Of a stretch of 39,083 bases of DNA, positions 16,888 to 24,719 are shown piece by piece. The notes below the pieces were generated by a model that saw nothing but the letters and a program-made list of their open reading frames with translations, ran no database searches and was not told where the DNA came from. Both the position numbers and the translations under genes were made by a program. Source of the stretch: Rhodoferax sp. GTDB taxonomy: Bacteria > Pseudomonadota > Gammaproteobacteria > Burkholderiales > Burkholderiaceae_C. Positions within the stretch are counted from its first letter, which is position 1, and the number at the start of each line of letters is the position of its first letter. The stretch covers positions 1 to 39,083 of the forward strand of contig JAGOUM010000020.1 in the NCBI GenBank assembly GCA_018061265.1, read 5' to 3'.

Positions 16888-17421
16888 ATGAAACCACCCC
16901 TGCCTTATCTGCAGGGTTATCCGCTCGAAACCCTGTCTCAGGTCGAGAAACTGCTCCAGGAAGACCGGGTGGCCGATTGGTTGCTGAAAAAATACCCGCA
17001 CGGCCACACCACGCGCACTGACCGGGCGCTGTTTGACTATGTTCAGGCGCTCAAGTCCGAGCACCTGCGCGGGGCCGAGCCGCTGGCCAAGGTGGCCTTT
17101 GATGCCAAACTGCGGGTGGTGCAACACGCCCTGGGCACCCACACCACCATTGCCCGGGTGCAGGGCAACAAACTCAAGGCCAAGCGCGAGATCCGTATCG
17201 CAAGCCTGTTCAAAAATGTGCCCGAAGACTTCTTGCGGATGATCAGCGTGCATGAACTGGCGCACCTGAAAGAACGCCAGCACGACAAGGCGTTTTACAG
17301 CCTGTGCAAGCATATGGAGCCGCGTTACCACCAGCTTGAATTTGAAGTAAGGGTGTACCTGACGCACTTGGAGGTTTCTGGCGCGCGGCTTTGGGGCGCT
17401 GCCTCGCAGGACGCTGCCTGA
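16888..17421 (+). CDS. YgjP-like zinc metallopeptidase-family protein (DUF45/M48-type)
   Basis: The product of 177 residues has a zincin motif, HELAHLKERQHDKAFYSLC (near residue 130), in which two histidines and the later His of QHDKAF would bind zinc and the Glu would be catalytic. This is the arrangement of the YgjP/DUF45 group. Residues 1-90 are helical and lack a signal peptide, so it is probably cytoplasmic. I chose ATG 16888; a TTG two codons earlier is possible, and neither has a good ribosome site. The start lies directly beside an interspersed repeat. The substrate is unknown. Confidence 0.82.
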   Translation: MKPPLPYLQGYPLETLSQVEKLLQEDRVADWLLKKYPHGHTTRTDRALFDYVQALKSEHLRGAEPLAKVAFDAKLRVVQHALGTHTTIARVQGNKLKAKREIRIASLFKNVPEDFLRMISVHELAHLKERQHDKAFYSLCKHMEPRYHQLEFEVRVYLTHLEVSGARLWGAASQDAA

Positions 17422-17753
17422 GAAAGGGCAGCGGAAAGCAGGTGGTGGGCATGAGCATGGATGGAAGCTGCTTGCCGTCTTCTTAGCCGAAAACGCTGCG
17501 ATGACCAGTCTTTCGCCAGCGGTGTACCAAAGTTGAGAAACTGGTTCTCGCGGCATTGACCGGTCCGCCTTTTGTTTCTGACGCCGGTGCAGACATGATT
17601 TCCGTCAGAGATTCACAGAAATTTTTTGCTAGTCCAATCAATACAAACACTATCTTCTGTCGATACCAAAGCTTCTTCCCCACACGGGCCACCAGATCCA
17701 CTTGATCCTGCTACCACCAGGCCGGCACCAGCCACCAGCCGCTTCAATTTGAC
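17422..17753. other. 332-base gap without recognisable gene
   Basis: This stretch between the metallopeptidase and the first acetyltransferase is lower in GC towards its middle (around 17600-17670). It has only short frames with no family features. I saw no tRNA, clear hairpin terminator or repeat core. It may hold the promoter of the acetyltransferase pair or the decayed remains of a gene. Confidence 0.5.
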
Positions 17754-18275
17754 ATGAAAAAAACGATCGAAACCGAACGACTGTTGCTCCGTGAACTGCT
17801 GGCGGCTGACGCCGAGAGCATGTTCGAACTTAATGCCGATCCGCCAGTGATGAAGTACACGGGCGACAAACCGTTCACACATATTGGCCAGTCCCGCGAG
17901 GTCATCGAGTCAATCCGGCAGCAGTACCAGCGTTTTGGTGTCGGGCGCTGGGCAGCCGTCCTGAAGAACACCAACGAGTTCATTGGCTGGGCCGGATTGA
18001 AATACATCCATCAGCTCAACGGTCACCAGAACAATTACGATCTGGGTTATCGGCTGCTACAACGGCATTGGTCCAAGGGGTATGGCACTGAATTGGCGCT
18101 GGCCTGTATCGACTACGGTTTTCGCGAGTTACAGCTCAGCCGCATCAGCGCATACGCTGATGTCCGGCATGTTGCCTCGGTGAAAATCCTTGAGAAATGC
18201 GGGTTGAAATTGACCAATACGTTCATGGATGAGGGCGATTTATGTGGCTGGTATGAGATTGCAAACCCGGCATAG
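17754..18275 (+). CDS. GNAT family N-acetyltransferase (RimJ/RimL-like)
   Basis: This is a cytoplasmic acetyl-CoA-dependent N-acetyltransferase of 173 residues. It begins with the family pattern IETERLLLRELLAADAESMFEL. The acetyl-CoA site is YDLGYRLLQRHWSKGYGTELALACIDYGF (Q/R-x-x-G-x-G/A type) near residue 95-120, followed by the usual ADVRHVASVKILEKCGLK strand-helix. The ATG at 17754 has no strong ribosome site. A second acetyltransferase gene starts 9 bases after its stop. The substrate is not predictable; relatives act on ribosomal proteins, small amines or antibiotics. Confidence 0.88.
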   Translation: MKKTIETERLLLRELLAADAESMFELNADPPVMKYTGDKPFTHIGQSREVIESIRQQYQRFGVGRWAAVLKNTNEFIGWAGLKYIHQLNGHQNNYDLGYRLLQRHWSKGYGTELALACIDYGFRELQLSRISAYADVRHVASVKILEKCGLKLTNTFMDEGDLCGWYEIANPA

Positions 18276-18284
18276 GCAAACCCG

Positions 18285-18839
18285 ATGAGCATACAAACCC
18301 ACATCGCCCAACTACTGGCCGCTGGGCTTGAAACCCCTCGCCTGCACCTGGAGCCGCTTTGCACTCAGCATGCGGATGCTTTTTTTCCGCTGTTGCAGGA
18401 GGAGCCTCTTTACCGCTGGATTTCCATGAACAAACCGGCCAGTCTGGAGGGCCTGCGCGAAAACTGGCGACACATTGAGTGCCGCATGTCACCCGACCAG
18501 GCGTTTGCATGGCCAACCTGGGCGGTCCGGCGCAAGTCGGACGGCCAGTACCTGGGCGAGCTGGACGCAGAAATCAACGATTGCCTCGAAGCAGTCAACT
18601 TTGGCTACTATTTCTTCAGCCCGTTTTGGGGTCAAGCCTATGCCACTGAGGCGGTCATGGCCGCCACCCGGCAATTGAGGCAACGTGGCGTCCGGCGTTT
18701 TGTCGCAACGGTCACCGTGGGCAACCAAGCGTCGGTGCGGGTATTGCAAAAGGCGGGGTTCGCTTTCACCCGCACCTTGCCAGGCAATGACCGGATTCGC
18801 GGGGCCATGGTGGACGACGAAGAATACGTGCTCGACTGA
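18285..18839 (+). CDS. GNAT family N-acetyltransferase, second of a tandem pair
   Basis: The 184-residue product starts its domain with LETPRLHLEPLCTQHADAFFPLL. Its acetyl-CoA segment is FGYYFFSPFWGQAYATEAVMAATRQL, followed by VGNQASVRVLQKAGF. It differs considerably from its upstream neighbour, so the pair is not a recent duplication. It is probably co-transcribed with it (9-base gap). Its stop is one base away from the convergent stop of the oxidoreductase gene. Confidence 0.87.
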   Translation: MSIQTHIAQLLAAGLETPRLHLEPLCTQHADAFFPLLQEEPLYRWISMNKPASLEGLRENWRHIECRMSPDQAFAWPTWAVRRKSDGQYLGELDAEINDCLEAVNFGYYFFSPFWGQAYATEAVMAATRQLRQRGVRRFVATVTVGNQASVRVLQKAGFAFTRTLPGNDRIRGAMVDDEEYVLD

Positions 18840-18840
18840 A

Positions 18841-19836
18841 CTACAGCGTCAGTACAGTGCAACCGGTGGTTTTGCGCGCCTCCAGATCGCGGTGGGCTTG
18901 CTGCACATCAGCCAGGGCATAACGTTGATCAATATGAATCTTCACCTGGCCACTGCTTACCGCCGAAAACAGGTCGTCGGCCATGGCCTGGGTGCTTTCG
19001 CGGTTGGCGATGTGGGTGAACAGTGTCTGGCGCGTCACATACAGTGAACCTTTGGCACCCAGCAAGCCCGGGGCAAAAGGTGGCACCGGGCCGGACGCAT
19101 TGCCAAAGCTGGCCATCAGACCAAACGGCTGCAGGCAATCAAGCGACTTGTCCCAGGTGTCCTTGCCCACCGAGTCATAGACCACTTTGACACCTTTGCC
19201 CCCGGTGATCTCCTTGACCCTCGCAGCAAAGTCTTCGGTGGCGTAATTGACCACATGGGCCGCACCATTGGCCTTGGCCAGGGCACATTTTGCATCCGAC
19301 CCGGCGGTGCCAATCAGTTGCAGGCCCATCGCCGCCGCCCACTGGCACGCAATCAGGCCGACACCCCCGGCAGCGGCGTGAAACAGCACAAAATCACCTG
19401 GCTGCAGACCGCCTTGTGGCAAGGTGCGCTTGAGCAGGTATTGCGCTGTCAAGCCCTTGAGCATCATTGCCGCACCGGTCTCAAAACTGATGGCCTCTGG
19501 CAGCTTGCACACACATTGCGCCGGCATGACCCGCAGTTCACAATAACTGCCTGGCGGCTGGCTGGCATAGGCGGCGCGGTCACCCACCTGCAGATGGGTG
19601 ACGCCGTCGCCCACCGCCTCAATCACACCAGCGGCCTCCATGCCCAGCTGCAGCGGCATTGGCATGGGGTACAGGCCACTGCGCTGATAGATGTCAATGA
19701 AGTTCAGCCCCACTGCATGGTGACGGATGCGTACCTGACCCGGGCCGGGCTGGCCGACCGTCACATCCACCAGCTGAAGTTGCTCTGGCCCGCCGTGCTG
19801 GTTGATCACAATGGCGCGCGATGTTTGCTGACTCAT
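18841..19836 (-). CDS. qor: NADPH:quinone oxidoreductase (zeta-crystallin type)
   Basis: This is a zinc-free medium-chain dehydrogenase/reductase that transfers electrons from NADPH to quinones. N-terminal markers are VGLNFIDIYQRSGLYP and LGMEAAGVIEAVGDGV. The nucleotide site is AAAGGVGLIACQWAAAMG (near residue 154), and the Cys/Glu zinc ligands of alcohol dehydrogenases are missing, as is normal for Qor. It has 331 residues. ATG 19836 has AAGGAG eight bases before. It stands alone, convergent with the acetyltransferases. Confidence 0.92.
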   Translation of the reverse strand: MSQQTSRAIVINQHGGPEQLQLVDVTVGQPGPGQVRIRHHAVGLNFIDIYQRSGLYPMPMPLQLGMEAAGVIEAVGDGVTHLQVGDRAAYASQPPGSYCELRVMPAQCVCKLPEAISFETGAAMMLKGLTAQYLLKRTLPQGGLQPGDFVLFHAAAGGVGLIACQWAAAMGLQLIGTAGSDAKCALAKANGAAHVVNYATEDFAARVKEITGGKGVKVVYDSVGKDTWDKSLDCLQPFGLMASFGNASGPVPPFAPGLLGAKGSLYVTRQTLFTHIANRESTQAMADDLFSAVSSGQVKIHIDQRYALADVQQAHRDLEARKTTGCTVLTL

Positions 19837-19923
19837 GACTTGACTCCTTGCTGTTGTCGTTGCAGGTGGCGCATGTTGCCACGAAACCCGTTGTCTGTGC
19901 GATCGCCTCGGGTTGGCCCCGAT

Positions 19924-20136
19924 TCAGGTCTGACGCAGCGGCTTGAGCAGGTCGGACAAACCGTTGTGGTCGATCTCGTGCATCAACGTCAGCAGGCGGC
20001 CAATCTCCCCTCTGGGCACACCGGAGCGGACAAACCAGGTGAGGTAATGGCCTGGCAGGTCGGCCATGAGCCGCCCTTTGTATTTGCCAAACGGCATGGT
20101 GCGTGTCACCAGCAATTGCAGGTCGTCTGGATTCAT
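19924..20136 (-). CDS. DUF3820 family small protein
   Basis: This 70-residue protein has the family core MPFGKYKGRLMADLPGHYLTWFVRSG followed by a helix rich in Leu (IGRLLTLMHEIDHNGLSDLLKPLR). The family is named as putative quorum-sensing-regulated virulence factor after a Pseudomonas structure, but its function is not established. The start shares one base with the yciH stop (TGATG), so translation is likely coupled. Confidence 0.88.
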   Translation of the reverse strand: MNPDDLQLLVTRTMPFGKYKGRLMADLPGHYLTWFVRSGVPRGEIGRLLTLMHEIDHNGLSDLLKPLRQT

Positions 20137-20498
20137 CAGCCGCCAGCCCGCTTGACCGTGTGCCCTTTGGCCTTGAGCAGTTCAATGATGCGTTCAGCAT
20201 GCTCACCCTGCACCTCGATCACGCCGTCTTTCACCGTGCCGCCACAGCCACAAGCCACCCTGAGTTGTTTGGCCAGCGTGTGCAATTCTGTGTCATCAAG
20301 ATCAAGGCCCCGCACCAGCGTGACCCCTTTGCCCGCACGACCCTTGGTTTCACGCGATACCCGCACCACCCCGTCACCCTTGGGGCGTGGCTGGGCCGCC
20401 TGGCATTGGCACTGGGCAAGCGGCTGCCGACAGCCCGGGCAGATGCGGCCACTGTCGGTGCTGTAGACCAGGCCACCGCTTGAAAGTTTGCTTTTCAT
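20136..20498 (-). CDS. yciH: SUI1-domain translation factor, YciH type
   Basis: The 120-residue protein has an N-terminal segment with CPGCRQPLAQCQC, which may bind metal. The SUI1/eIF1-like domain is GVTLVRGLDLDDTELHTLAKQLRVACGCGGTVKDG followed by IEVQGEHAERIIELLKAKGHTVKRAG. YciH proteins resemble eukaryotic eIF1 and are thought to influence start-codon selection. The gene diverges from a 75-residue orphan and overlaps the DUF3820 gene. Confidence 0.92.
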   Translation of the reverse strand: MKSKLSSGGLVYSTDSGRICPGCRQPLAQCQCQAAQPRPKGDGVVRVSRETKGRAGKGVTLVRGLDLDDTELHTLAKQLRVACGCGGTVKDGVIEVQGEHAERIIELLKAKGHTVKRAGG

Positions 20499-20565
20499 GG
20501 GCTGAATTGTGCATGTTTCGACCTCCGAGTGTTACCCTTGGACGCCACAACATGGAGCAAAACGG

Positions 20566-20793
20566 ATGGCAAAACCAAGCCTATGGGCAGCCAAGGTACT
20601 GGCCTTGATCAAGGGCGGCAACCGCAGTGCTGCGCTGGCACAGATCAAGGTGGCACCCACCGTCAAGGACCTTTTGGCCCTGCGCAAGCTGCTGGGTGAT
20701 GCCAGACTGCTGGCCACCGAGCCCAACATCGATCAGGCACTGGACGACATGGTGTCCGCCTTGTCTGCACCCCGATTGCACCGATCGCCTTAG
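20566..20793 (+). CDS. Hypothetical 75-residue protein
   Basis: I do not recognise this gene. From ATG 20566, with GGAG nine bases before, it encodes a basic, helical product starting MAKPSLWAAKVLALIKGG. The next part is rich in Ala, Leu and Lys, with heptad-like spacing (AALAQIKVAPTVKDLLALRKLLGD), and an acidic helix (NIDQALDDMVSAL) ends it. There is no signal peptide or membrane segment. It diverges from yciH, and the chemoreceptor genes follow after about 150 bases. Composition and codon use look like its neighbours, which favours a real gene. Confidence 0.6.
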   Translation: MAKPSLWAAKVLALIKGGNRSAALAQIKVAPTVKDLLALRKLLGDARLLATEPNIDQALDDMVSALSAPRLHRSP

Positions 20794-20826
20794 TTGCAGG
20801 CGTTTGTCGGGGTGCCGGCCTGAAAC

Positions 20827-20867
20827 ATGATCAGGATCAATACAGCGGGGAACGCCGTACCTAGAAT
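20827..20867 (+). promoter_or_regulatory. FNR/Anr-like site with -10 element ahead of the Cache protein and chemoreceptor
   Basis: ATGATCAGGATCAA (20827-20840) matches the FNR consensus TTGAT-N4-ATCAA at nine of ten fixed bases. A -10-like TAGAAT lies at 20862-20867, so transcription should start near 20874-20875. The site centre (20833.5) is then about 41 bases upstream, the class II activator position. The gene starts at 20943. Confidence 0.6.
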
Positions 20868-20942
20868 GGTTTAGGCAGCCAGCGTTCTGTCTGGCGTTGG
20901 CTGCCATGATCTTCAACTTCACTGATGCCCAGGAGACTTCAC

Positions 20943-21512
20943 ATGTGTCACAACACCCAAACCCGTCTCTTTTCCCTGATTCGCGCGGCCGCCCTCGGCC
21001 TGAGTCTGACCTTGGCGGTCGGTTTCACGCAAGCCGCGGAGCTATCAGCCGACTTGCAGGCCAAGGTGACCAAGTACCAAAAACAACTGGTGGAATGGGC
21101 GGCGCATCCACTGATGCTTTCTGCCACCCGGGAGGCCAATGCCAAGGGCGGATTCTTGCCCGGTATGACCAACGCCAAATGGAATGATCTTGACGACAAG
21201 GACCCGGTGGTGTTGTCCACACTGAACAGTCCAGCCGGACAGCAGATTCAGAAATGGGAGGCTGACAAAAACCTCAATAAGCTGTTCCTGCGGGATCAGA
21301 AAGCCAATGTCATCGCTGGCAGCAGCAAGACGCTGCTTTTTAACAATGGTAGTCGTGCCGCCGCGATTCAGGCACTCAAGGGTCAGGCCTGGATGGACAC
21401 CGAAATCAAACCCGACCCCACCACCCAGATCAAGAGTGTGCAGGTCTCAGCACCGGTTCTTGATGCAGGCAAGGCCATTGGTATCCTGCATGGCAGTGTG
21501 ACCGCAGAGTAG
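20943..21512 (+). CDS. Secreted Cache/PDC-like sensor domain protein
   Basis: The 189-residue product has a signal peptide ending near GFTQAAE (about residue 33) and no membrane anchor after it. The rest resembles one periplasmic Cache (PDC) domain: a long N-terminal helix, KLFLRDQKANVIAGSSKT in the middle, and the closing strand pattern VSAPVLDAGKAIGILHGSVTAE. It lacks any signalling domain. ATG 20943 has GGAG seven bases before. A chemoreceptor gene follows 46 bases later with its own sensor region, so this may be a soluble binding partner that presents a ligand or redox signal to it. Family assignment is by pattern only. Confidence 0.7.
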   Translation: MCHNTQTRLFSLIRAAALGLSLTLAVGFTQAAELSADLQAKVTKYQKQLVEWAAHPLMLSATREANAKGGFLPGMTNAKWNDLDDKDPVVLSTLNSPAGQQIQKWEADKNLNKLFLRDQKANVIAGSSKTLLFNNGSRAAAIQALKGQAWMDTEIKPDPTTQIKSVQVSAPVLDAGKAIGILHGSVTAE

Positions 21513-21558
21513 CGATTCAATCGCCATCGCCCCCTTCAAGATACACGGGAGAACCCGT

Positions 21559-23136
21559 ATGTTCAAGCTCAAGATCGGTGCCCGCCTGCTGGCCGGGTTC
21601 AGTGTGCTTTTGGTCCTGCTGCTGGCACTGACAGCGGTATCGGCCAATCGCATGGGGGTGGTCGACAGTAATCTCAAACAGATCGTGGACACCGATGCAC
21701 GCAAATTGCACCTGGCCATTGGGCTGCGTGACTTGGTGCGTGATCAGTCGCTGGCGATCCGCGATGTGGTCCTGCAAGATGACATGTCGTTCAAGAAATC
21801 CGAGCTCAAGCGCATGAAAGATGTGGCCAAACAGTACGCACAACTCCGGGAAGAACTGCACAACGGCTTTGAAGACGCGGTGACCCGACGGACGCTACAG
21901 GACTTGCAAGCGCTCGAGGCAGCACTCAAAGGCGGACTGGACGCAGTCATCGAACACTCACTGAACCAGGACATCCCGGCCGCCAGCGAAGCCATTCGCA
22001 GCCAGTTCCGGCCCGCCCAACTGAGGTTGCTGGCGGCGCTTGACCAATTGATCACCACCATTGAAGCCGACTCGGCGCGCTCGGCGGCGTCTGCCTCGGC
22101 AACCTACCGCACAGCCCTGATCACCCTCTGGGGCCTGGGTGGACTGGCAGTGGTCGTGGGCGGGCTGATCGGCTTGCTGACCTACCGGACCGTGATTCCA
22201 CCACTGCGCGCGGCCGTGGTGGCGGCGCAGCGCATCGCGGCCAGCGACCTGACCAACCAGCACCTTCAAGATACGGGTGACGAGCTTGGCCAACTGATGA
22301 ACGCCATGACACGTATGGCGCAGGAGTTGTCCAGCTCGATGTCCGACGTCCATGAGACCGCGGCCAGTGTCCGCCTGGCCAGCGCCGAGATTGCCAGCGG
22401 CACCATGGACTTGTCGATGCGCACCGAAGAAGCCGCCAGCAATCTGGTCAAGACCGCACAAAGTGTCAGCAATCTGACCGAGGTTGTGCGCCACAGCGGT
22501 GAGGCGGCGCGCAGCGCCAACACCATGGCCAATGATGCATCAGGGCTGGCCCAGCGGGGTGGTGAGGTGGTGGCCGAGGTGGTCAGCACCATGCAGGACA
22601 TTCATCGCAGTTCCAGCAAGATCAGCGACATCATTGCCGTGATTGATGGCATTGCCTTCCAGACCAACATTCTGGCGCTCAACGCGGCGGTTGAGGCCGC
22701 CCGCGCCGGTGAGCAGGGTCGGGGCTTTGCTGTGGTGGCCACTGAAGTGCGACAGTTGGCCCAGCGCAGCGCGCAGGCCGCCCGCGAAATCAAGACACTG
22801 ATCGAGTCCAGCGTCAGCAAGGTATCGGCCGGCTCCGAGTTGGCGGACCGGGCGGGTGCCTCGATGCACGAAATCGTCACCAGCGTGCAACGCGTTACCC
22901 AGGTGATTGCGCAGATCACGGCTGCGTCAGCCGAGCAAAACCATGAAATCGCCGAGATCAACAGTTCGATTCACGCACTTGACCAAATGACACAGCAAAA
23001 CGCGGCACTGGTGGAGCAAAGTGCTGCGTCGGCTGAGAGTCTAAAAAGCCAGTCCGAGCGCCTGGCGCAAATCGTCAACGTCTTCAAACTTGACGCCGCT
23101 GGTGCGCGCACCCTGCGGCTCGCTGGAGGAGCTTAG
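21559..23136 (+). CDS. Methyl-accepting chemotaxis protein
   Basis: This is a transmembrane chemoreceptor of 525 residues that signals through CheA and CheW. The first membrane helix is residues about 11-30 (LLAGFSVLLVLLLALTAVSA). A four-helix-bundle periplasmic domain extends to about 185 and the second helix is ITLWGLGGLAVVVGGLIGLL. A HAMP domain follows (PLRAAVVAAQRIAASDLT). The signalling hairpin tip GIAFQTNILALNAAVEAARAG is at about 370 and is fully conserved. The C-terminus (RTLRLAGGA) lacks the NWETF-type CheR tether. It is probably co-transcribed with the Cache-like gene under an FNR-like site, which points to taxis linked to oxygen or energy state. Confidence 0.94.
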   Translation: MFKLKIGARLLAGFSVLLVLLLALTAVSANRMGVVDSNLKQIVDTDARKLHLAIGLRDLVRDQSLAIRDVVLQDDMSFKKSELKRMKDVAKQYAQLREELHNGFEDAVTRRTLQDLQALEAALKGGLDAVIEHSLNQDIPAASEAIRSQFRPAQLRLLAALDQLITTIEADSARSAASASATYRTALITLWGLGGLAVVVGGLIGLLTYRTVIPPLRAAVVAAQRIAASDLTNQHLQDTGDELGQLMNAMTRMAQELSSSMSDVHETAASVRLASAEIASGTMDLSMRTEEAASNLVKTAQSVSNLTEVVRHSGEAARSANTMANDASGLAQRGGEVVAEVVSTMQDIHRSSSKISDIIAVIDGIAFQTNILALNAAVEAARAGEQGRGFAVVATEVRQLAQRSAQAAREIKTLIESSVSKVSAGSELADRAGASMHEIVTSVQRVTQVIAQITAASAEQNHEIAEINSSIHALDQMTQQNAALVEQSAASAESLKSQSERLAQIVNVFKLDAAGARTLRLAGGA

Positions 23137-23162
23137 ATGGTGGCCAGCCGCTAGCGCCAGGC

Positions 23163-24245
23163 TCAGGGCAGCAAATCCAGTGCCTGCATGTAAGCGGGCT
23201 GCACCATCAGGTCATCCCAGGCGGTGGCTCGATTGGCAGGCAGCAAGGCCAGACGACGCTCCTCGCTCAGTTCATCTGGCAGCCAACGCCCCTTGAGCTG
23301 GGCTTCGGTCAGGCCATCGATCAGGGCGTCCAGCTCCGTGCCCAGCCTGAGCGACTGGTTGCACAATAAAACCAGATCACAGCCCGCGTTCAGTGCCACC
23401 ACCGCCGCCTCGGTGGTGCTGACCGACTGGCCGTCGATCATCCTGGCACCCGCCATGGACAGGTCGTCGCTGAACACCGCGCCAGCAAATCCCAATTGAC
23501 CCCGTAGCACGTCCTGCAACCAGCGCGCTGAGAATCCAGCCGGTTTACTGTCCACCTTCGGGTAAATCACATGCGCGGGCATCACGCTGGCCAGACTGCC
23601 ACCCAGCCAGCGGTAAGGCGCAGCGTCGTGCTTCAGGATGTCTTCGAGGCTGCGTTTATCGACCGGAATGTCGGTGTGTGAATCCGCCCGAACAAAGCCA
23701 TGCCCCGGGAAGTGTTTGCCACAATTGGCCATACCAGCCTGCAACAGGCCATGCATCAGACTCTTGGCGAGCAGGCTGACCACACGGGCGTCCGCATCAA
23801 AGGCACGGTCCCCAATCACCCCGCTGTTGGCCCAGTCAAGGTCCAGCACTGGCGTGAAACTCAGGTCAACCCCGCAGGCGCGCAGTTCAGCGCCAAGCAC
23901 GTAGCCACAGGCGGTGGCCGCGGCCGTGGCGCGCATCGCGCCAAACCCGGCGGTGTCTTTGCCATCATCGTGCCACATGGCACCCAGTGCCTGCATTGGC
24001 GGCAAGTGGGTGAAGCCGCCCGACTTGAAACGCTGCACGCGCCCCCCTTCGTGGTCCACACAAATCAGCAAATCGGCACGAACCTTTTTGATACTACGGC
24101 ACAGTTTTGTGAGTTGCTCGCGGCTATGCCAATTACGGGCAAACAAAATCAGGCCACCAACCAGAGGGTGTTTGAGGCGCTGACGATCAAGCCGGGTCAG
24201 CGTCAAACCAGCGATGTCAATGATCAAAGGGGCATGTATGGGCAT
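23163..24245 (-). CDS. nagZ: Beta-N-acetylhexosaminidase of cell-wall recycling
   Basis: NagZ removes GlcNAc from anhydro-muropeptides in the cytoplasm during peptidoglycan recycling (glycoside hydrolase family 3). Key motifs are ICVDHEGGRVQRF near residue 65, the flexible catalytic loop GKHFPGHGFVRADSHTDIP near 175, and the nucleophile Asp in VFSDDLSMAGA near 255. It has 360 residues, normal length. The ATG at 24245 has no visible ribosome site; the 63 bases upstream contain a short interspersed repeat copy and are AT-rich. It closes the recO-pdxJ-acpS run. Confidence 0.95.
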   Translation of the reverse strand: MPIHAPLIIDIAGLTLTRLDRQRLKHPLVGGLILFARNWHSREQLTKLCRSIKKVRADLLICVDHEGGRVQRFKSGGFTHLPPMQALGAMWHDDGKDTAGFGAMRATAAATACGYVLGAELRACGVDLSFTPVLDLDWANSGVIGDRAFDADARVVSLLAKSLMHGLLQAGMANCGKHFPGHGFVRADSHTDIPVDKRSLEDILKHDAAPYRWLGGSLASVMPAHVIYPKVDSKPAGFSARWLQDVLRGQLGFAGAVFSDDLSMAGARMIDGQSVSTTEAAVVALNAGCDLVLLCNQSLRLGTELDALIDGLTEAQLKGRWLPDELSEERRLALLPANRATAWDDLMVQPAYMQALDLLP

Positions 24246-24261
24246 GATAATAATATGTTTT

Positions 24262-24298
24262 ATGTAGCAATAAAGTATTGACCAGTTTGCGCTAGAGG
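24262..24298 (-). repeat. Short interspersed repeat copy between acpS and nagZ (degenerate)
   Basis: Read on the minus strand, AGCGC (24293-24289), 20 bases, then GCTA (24268-24265). It has the same core and spacing as the other three copies. It fills most of the 63-base gap directly upstream of nagZ. The interior is diverged, so the assignment rests on the spaced core. Confidence 0.5.
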
Positions 24299-24308
24299 GT
24301 GTTTTTTC

Positions 24309-24698
24309 TCATTTTTCAACCACACAGAAACTGGCGGCGTAGTCGGTCTCGTCGGTGACACTGAGATGGGCACTCAGGCCACGCTCAGCGAACCAGGTTT
24401 TTAGCTCACCATGCAGGATGATCACCGGTTGCCCGCTGGGCAGGCTGGCGATTTCACAGCGCCGCCAGGTCATCGGCAGTGTCATGCCCAGTCCGATGGC
24501 TTTGCTGAAGGCCTCTTTGGCACTAAAACGTGTCGCCAGGTAACGCAGGCCACGGTCACCATGGCGGGTGCTGCGGCGCTGCCAGGTCGCCAGCTCGGCG
24601 TCTGACAGGATCTTCTTTGCGAAGCGTTCACCATGGCGCGTCAGGCTGGCCTGGATGCGCCGCACATCACAAATGTCGGTGCCTACGCCAAAAATCAT
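24309..24698 (-). CDS. acpS: Holo-[acyl-carrier-protein] synthase
   Basis: AcpS transfers 4'-phosphopantetheine from CoA to the serine of AcpP. The 129 residues have both family motifs: [12 protein letters not shown] at the N-terminus with the magnesium-binding Asp, and [15 protein letters not shown] near residue 57 with the catalytic Glu. The end [18 protein letters not shown] fits the family. Its target gene acpP lies about 14 kb away in the same block. It follows pdxJ after 21 bases. Confidence 0.95.
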   Translation of the reverse strand: MIFGVGTDICDVRRIQASLTRHGERFAKKILSDAELATWQRRSTRHGDRGLRYLATRFSAKEAFSKAIGLGMTLPMTWRRCEIASLPSGQPVIILHGELKTWFAERGLSAHLSVTDETDYAASFCVVEK

Positions 24699-24719
24699 GG
24701 CAAGGGGTCCCCGCAGCGC

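Noticed and set aside
17422-17753. A hidden gene or tRNA in the gap before the acetyltransferases
   Set aside because: Short frames lack family features, start signals and conserved patterns; no tRNA-like folding segments or T-loop sequence was found.
19255-20466. Plus-strand open frame of 403 codons opposite qor, DUF3820 and yciH
   Set aside because: It crosses three convincing opposite-strand genes and their gaps and shows no family similarity.
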